Assembly (NCBI GenBank): GCA_023414355.1
Contig: JAEZOB010000053.1
Span: 1 to 64,000 of the forward strand
Length of the DNA: 64,000 nt
Direction of reading: 5' to 3'
Origin: Bacillota bacterium
Lineage (GTDB): Bacteria; Bacillota; Clostridia; Lachnospirales; Lachnospiraceae
Made by a program: the position numbers and the translations under genes
Notes under the pieces: model-generated
Seen by the model: the letters and a program-made list of their open reading frames with translations, nothing else
The model's database searches: none
Told to the model about the DNA's origin: nothing
Shown here: positions 61,821-64,000 of the stretch, piece by piece
Layout: the number at the start of each line of letters is the position of its first letter
Position numbering within the stretch: the stretch's first letter is position 1

Positions 61821-62960
61821 CTATGCCTGAACCGGTATATAGCTTCCCAGAATCTTCATCTCCAGTGCTTCCTCGCTGATACAATGCAACGCATTCTTCA
61901 CTGCGGGGTTCTCCAGACCACCTTCAATATCTACATAGAATCTGTAAGCAAATGCTTTGCCTGAGATTGGTCTTGATTCAATCTTGGTCAAATTGATATT
62001 ATTATAGATAAAATGGGAAAGTAAATGATACAGGGATCCGCTCTTATGAGGCAGTGCAAAGCAGATACTGGTGCGCTCCGCTGTCTCACTGTAGATCCTC
62101 TGACTGGAAATGATGATAAAACGTGTCGTATTGTGGTCCTCATTGTGAATTGCTTCCTGAAGTAAGGATAATCCAAGGTATTCTCCTGCCCGCCTGCTGG
62201 CAATCGCAGCCTGAGTGATATCCTGCTCCTCGAGTACTTTTCTTGCGCTTCCGGCGGTACTGCCGCCTACGATCTGCTGCATCTGCGGATGCATGCTTAG
62301 GAACTGCGAGCACTGTAACAGACCCTGCTTATGCGAATAGACCTGTTTGATATCGGACAGCTTCGCTCCGGGCAGCCCCCACAGGTTATGTTCTATCTTT
62401 ACCATATGTTCTCCGATGATATAGACACTATATTCAGACAGCAAGTCAAAGATATCGGCAAGTGTTCCCGTCGAGGAGTTTTCAATCGGAAGGACTCCAT
62501 ACTCTGCCTGTCCGCCCTGAACCGCCTGCATCACTTCCTCAAAGGTCTCCATCGGAAGACCGGATACCTCGGTATTAAAATATTCCAGCATCGCCTGCTC
62601 TGTATAGGAACCCCGTTCACCGTAAAATGCGATCTGTGTATCCTTATTTCTCGGGAAATGCTTTACCTCTGTAAAGCCCAGGCTTTCCTGGCTTTCCAAC
62701 AGCATATATTGAAGTCGGCGGCTCATGGACATGATCTGCTTGAACAGATCGGCGACCGCCTTCTTATTGAATTCACTGCCGGTCATCGCTCTCAGTGTCG
62801 CCAGCTTTTCCTCTTCTCTTGCCGCATCAAAGATCGGCTTTCCGACACTCTTTTTATAATCAGCAATATCCATTGCCAGTTCCATTCTCTTTTCGAACAG
62901 CTCTACCATCTGACGGTCAATCTCATCGATTTTTATTCTGCTTTCCGCTAAATCTATCAT
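61821..62960 (-). CDS. pheA: Bifunctional chorismate mutase/prephenate dehydratase
   Basis: A 379-residue P-protein for phenylalanine synthesis. An AroQ chorismate mutase (residues 1-90, RIKIDEIDRQMVELFEKRME) comes first. The prephenate dehydratase part (about 108-285, IAFYGERGSYTEQAMLEYF, LPIENSSTGTLADIFDLL, NHNTTRF-like DHNTTRFIII) follows. A C-terminal ACT domain (NLTKIESRPISGKAF) provides phenylalanine feedback. GGAGG lies seven bases before the ATG. Confidence 0.95.
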   Translation of the reverse strand: MIDLAESRIKIDEIDRQMVELFEKRMELAMDIADYKKSVGKPIFDAAREEEKLATLRAMTGSEFNKKAVADLFKQIMSMSRRLQYMLLESQESLGFTEVKHFPRNKDTQIAFYGERGSYTEQAMLEYFNTEVSGLPMETFEEVMQAVQGGQAEYGVLPIENSSTGTLADIFDLLSEYSVYIIGEHMVKIEHNLWGLPGAKLSDIKQVYSHKQGLLQCSQFLSMHPQMQQIVGGSTAGSARKVLEEQDITQAAIASRRAGEYLGLSLLQEAIHNEDHNTTRFIIISSQRIYSETAERTSICFALPHKSGSLYHLLSHFIYNNINLTKIESRPISGKAFAYRFYVDIEGGLENPAVKNALHCISEEALEMKILGSYIPVQA

Positions 62961-62980
62961 TCCTGCTCCTCCCTATGCAA

Positions 62981-63111
62981 CTAGGTAAACCAAGGTGAGT
63001 TTACCTAGCTGTGTTTACCTAGTCTTTCTTTATCAAGCTGGGTTTACGCAATTCTTGATCTACCTAGTTGCGTTTACCTTACTTTTATGTACTAAGCCAG
63101 GTTAACTGACC
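62981..63111. repeat. Periodic GTTTACC repeats between pheA and the next gene
   Basis: GTTTACC-like words recur at 62999, 63013, 63042, 63072 and, degenerate, 63101, spaced in multiples of about 14-15 bases and preceded by CTAGNTG. The first forms a hairpin with CTAGGTAAAC (62981-62990). It may be a repressor-binding array or decayed tandem repeat. The rest of the 62961-63330 gap is AT-rich with no other gene. Confidence 0.65.
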
Positions 63112-63330
63112 TGCCTTCGTCCAACCTTTTGGTACATTATACTATTATCCTCCCTAAGATGCAACAAAGAACTTTAACACTTTAAAGCGTTTAATTGAAG
63201 CTTATTTGAACCATTTGCATTATTGCAAACCATCCCTCGAAGTAATATAATTTAAGTACATTAATAAACAGCGTATTACAAGGTTAATCTATCATTTATA
63301 TCCGCATACTACTCTTCTCTGGAGGTTGCC

Positions 63331-64000
63331 ATGTTAAAAACAGTGTCAAAAGTACTTATAGTCCTCGCGGGTATCACTATTATAGCAATGTTGGGGGTAT
63401 TTGCGTATTCCTCCGGCCGTACCTATTATAATGAAGAGGATGAGGTTGGTAATACCCCCGGTAATATCTATAACGGAGGTCTTTTTTGTGAACAGAATGG
63501 AAGAATTTATTTCAGTAATGATGCGGCTGATGGGAAGCTTTATGTGATGAATTTGGATTGTTCGAATATCAAGAAGATCTATGATGATAAATCAGTATTT
63601 ATCAATGCCGATGATAATTATATCTACTATGTGCGTGCGAATAATACACGCGAGAATTCTAGTGGGAGCATTATGATGTTCTATAATACCGGTGTTTTCC
63701 GTCTGAATAACAACGGCAGTAATCTGCTTGCCTATACAGGGAATCCCGGAGCCTATCCGATGCTACACGGCAATTATCTTTATTTACAGAGATATGATGT
63801 TAATATTGGTTTATATCTTTACCGCTATAAGATAGATGGTAAGGAAGAACGTCTTTTACTGAAGGATGCAGTGATCCCGATTACCGTTCAGAATAATGCG
63901 CTTCTTTATACCGGTTATTCAGGCAATCATAACATCAATGCTATGGATTTAAAGAGCTTTACCTCACACACAAGCATATCGGGAAATATAGCCTATCCGA
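63331..64000 (+). CDS. DUF5050-type surface protein (3' end outside window)
   Basis: Partial gene; at least 223 residues are visible. It starts MLKTVSKVLIVLAGITIIAM, one membrane anchor, and continues with beta-propeller-like repeats such as EQNGRIYFSNDAADGKLYVM, DDNYIYYVRANN and GNYLYLQRYD. This matches DUF5050 proteins of clostridia, which are anchored outside the cell. GGAGG lies five bases before the ATG. Function unknown. Confidence 0.82.
   Translation, partial: MLKTVSKVLIVLAGITIIAMLGVFAYSSGRTYYNEEDEVGNTPGNIYNGGLFCEQNGRIYFSNDAADGKLYVMNLDCSNIKKIYDDKSVFINADDNYIYYVRANNTRENSSGSIMMFYNTGVFRLNNNGSNLLAYTGNPGAYPMLHGNYLYLQRYDVNIGLYLYRYKIDGKEERLLLKDAVIPITVQNNALLYTGYSGNHNINAMDLKSFTSHTSISGNIAYP

Noticed and set aside
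62961..63330. T-box leader before pheA
   Set aside because: I find no T-box AGGGTGG-type motif or specifier loop on the minus strand, and the pheA leader is short.
1..64000. tRNA or rRNA genes
   Set aside because: I looked for GTTCGAATC-type T-arms and rRNA blocks and saw none that would fold with an acceptor stem; I may have missed a degenerate one.

Overview
The window reads as Firmicutes DNA. Nearly every gene has a strong AGGAGG-type ribosome binding site and there are sigma-A style promoters. There are CotF-type spore coat genes, PadR/TetR/AraC-GyrI regulators, a TPP riboswitch over a four-gene thiamin cluster, a DltA/DltC/DltB-like cell-envelope operon and an AbiE toxin-antitoxin pair. 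From about 23.5 kb onward the gene style fits a spore-forming anaerobic clostridium, probably Lachnospiraceae-like. No 16S or tRNA gene is present to settle this. The first 9.2 kb is visibly GC-richer and looks like transporter-rich Peptococcaceae-type DNA. It may be a transferred block, or a join between two sources.

Layout. (1) 1-9.2 kb: tctA (cut by the window edge) and tctB, divergent from a LysR gene; then a second LysR gene divergent from an operon of alkaline-phosphatase-superfamily phosphodiesterase, fused TRAP permease and TAXI receptor. This looks like two regulated organic-anion uptake units, one tied to a cytoplasmic hydrolase. (2) 9.3-23.5 kb: AT-rich accessory DNA. It holds a WYL regulator, an isochorismatase-like hydrolase, a DJ-1/PfpI protein, a creatininase-family hydrolase, an unlisted 50-residue zinc-ribbon gene, a TetR/AraC/membrane-protein operon, a PadR gene, a TudS-like protein, a decayed duplication of a padR / flavodoxin-like / HXXEE cassette, a serine hydrolase, an ABC exporter, an alpha/beta hydrolase and a CD3324-type regulator. 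Two short coding remnants that resemble the 3' end of an rlmD-type gene lie in this block, which stops at the 3' end of an intact rlmD. That is what repeated insertion at rlmD would leave. (3) 23.5-33.6 kb: rlmD, a homocysteine S-methyltransferase-like gene, a coiled-coil protein, a PadR-controlled ABC exporter with a 41-bp operator, DinB and AraC-GyrI proteins, and beta-phosphoglucomutase.

(4) 33.7-37.8 kb: thiC-thiM-thiE-thiD behind a sigma-A promoter, TPP aptamer and intrinsic terminator. It makes and salvages the pyrimidine half and salvages the thiazole half; no thiazole synthesis genes are seen. (5) 38-39.3 kb: two small spore-coat genes and a lipoprotein. (6) 39.5-46.8 kb: a Dlt-like operon (Asp/Glu racemase, AMP ligase, carrier protein, MBOAT acyltransferase, SGNH protein) behind a membrane-anchored transglutaminase with Ig-like repeats. 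(7) 47-52 kb: a Cys/Arg-rich small protein, YerC, a DUF1836 protein, a probable structured ncRNA with its own promoter, pcrA and a small membrane protein. (8) 52-64 kb: a THI5-like binding lipoprotein, GH43 beta-xylosidase, a methyltransferase, an ECF sigma/anti-sigma pair, AbiE, an HtrA protease, pheA and the start of a DUF5050-type protein.

The points I would look at first are the structured RNA at 48.55-48.78 kb, the rlmD 3'-end remnants, the broken duplicated cassette at 16.1-18.2 kb, the PadR operator shared by two ABC exporters, and the racemase-containing Dlt-like operon.
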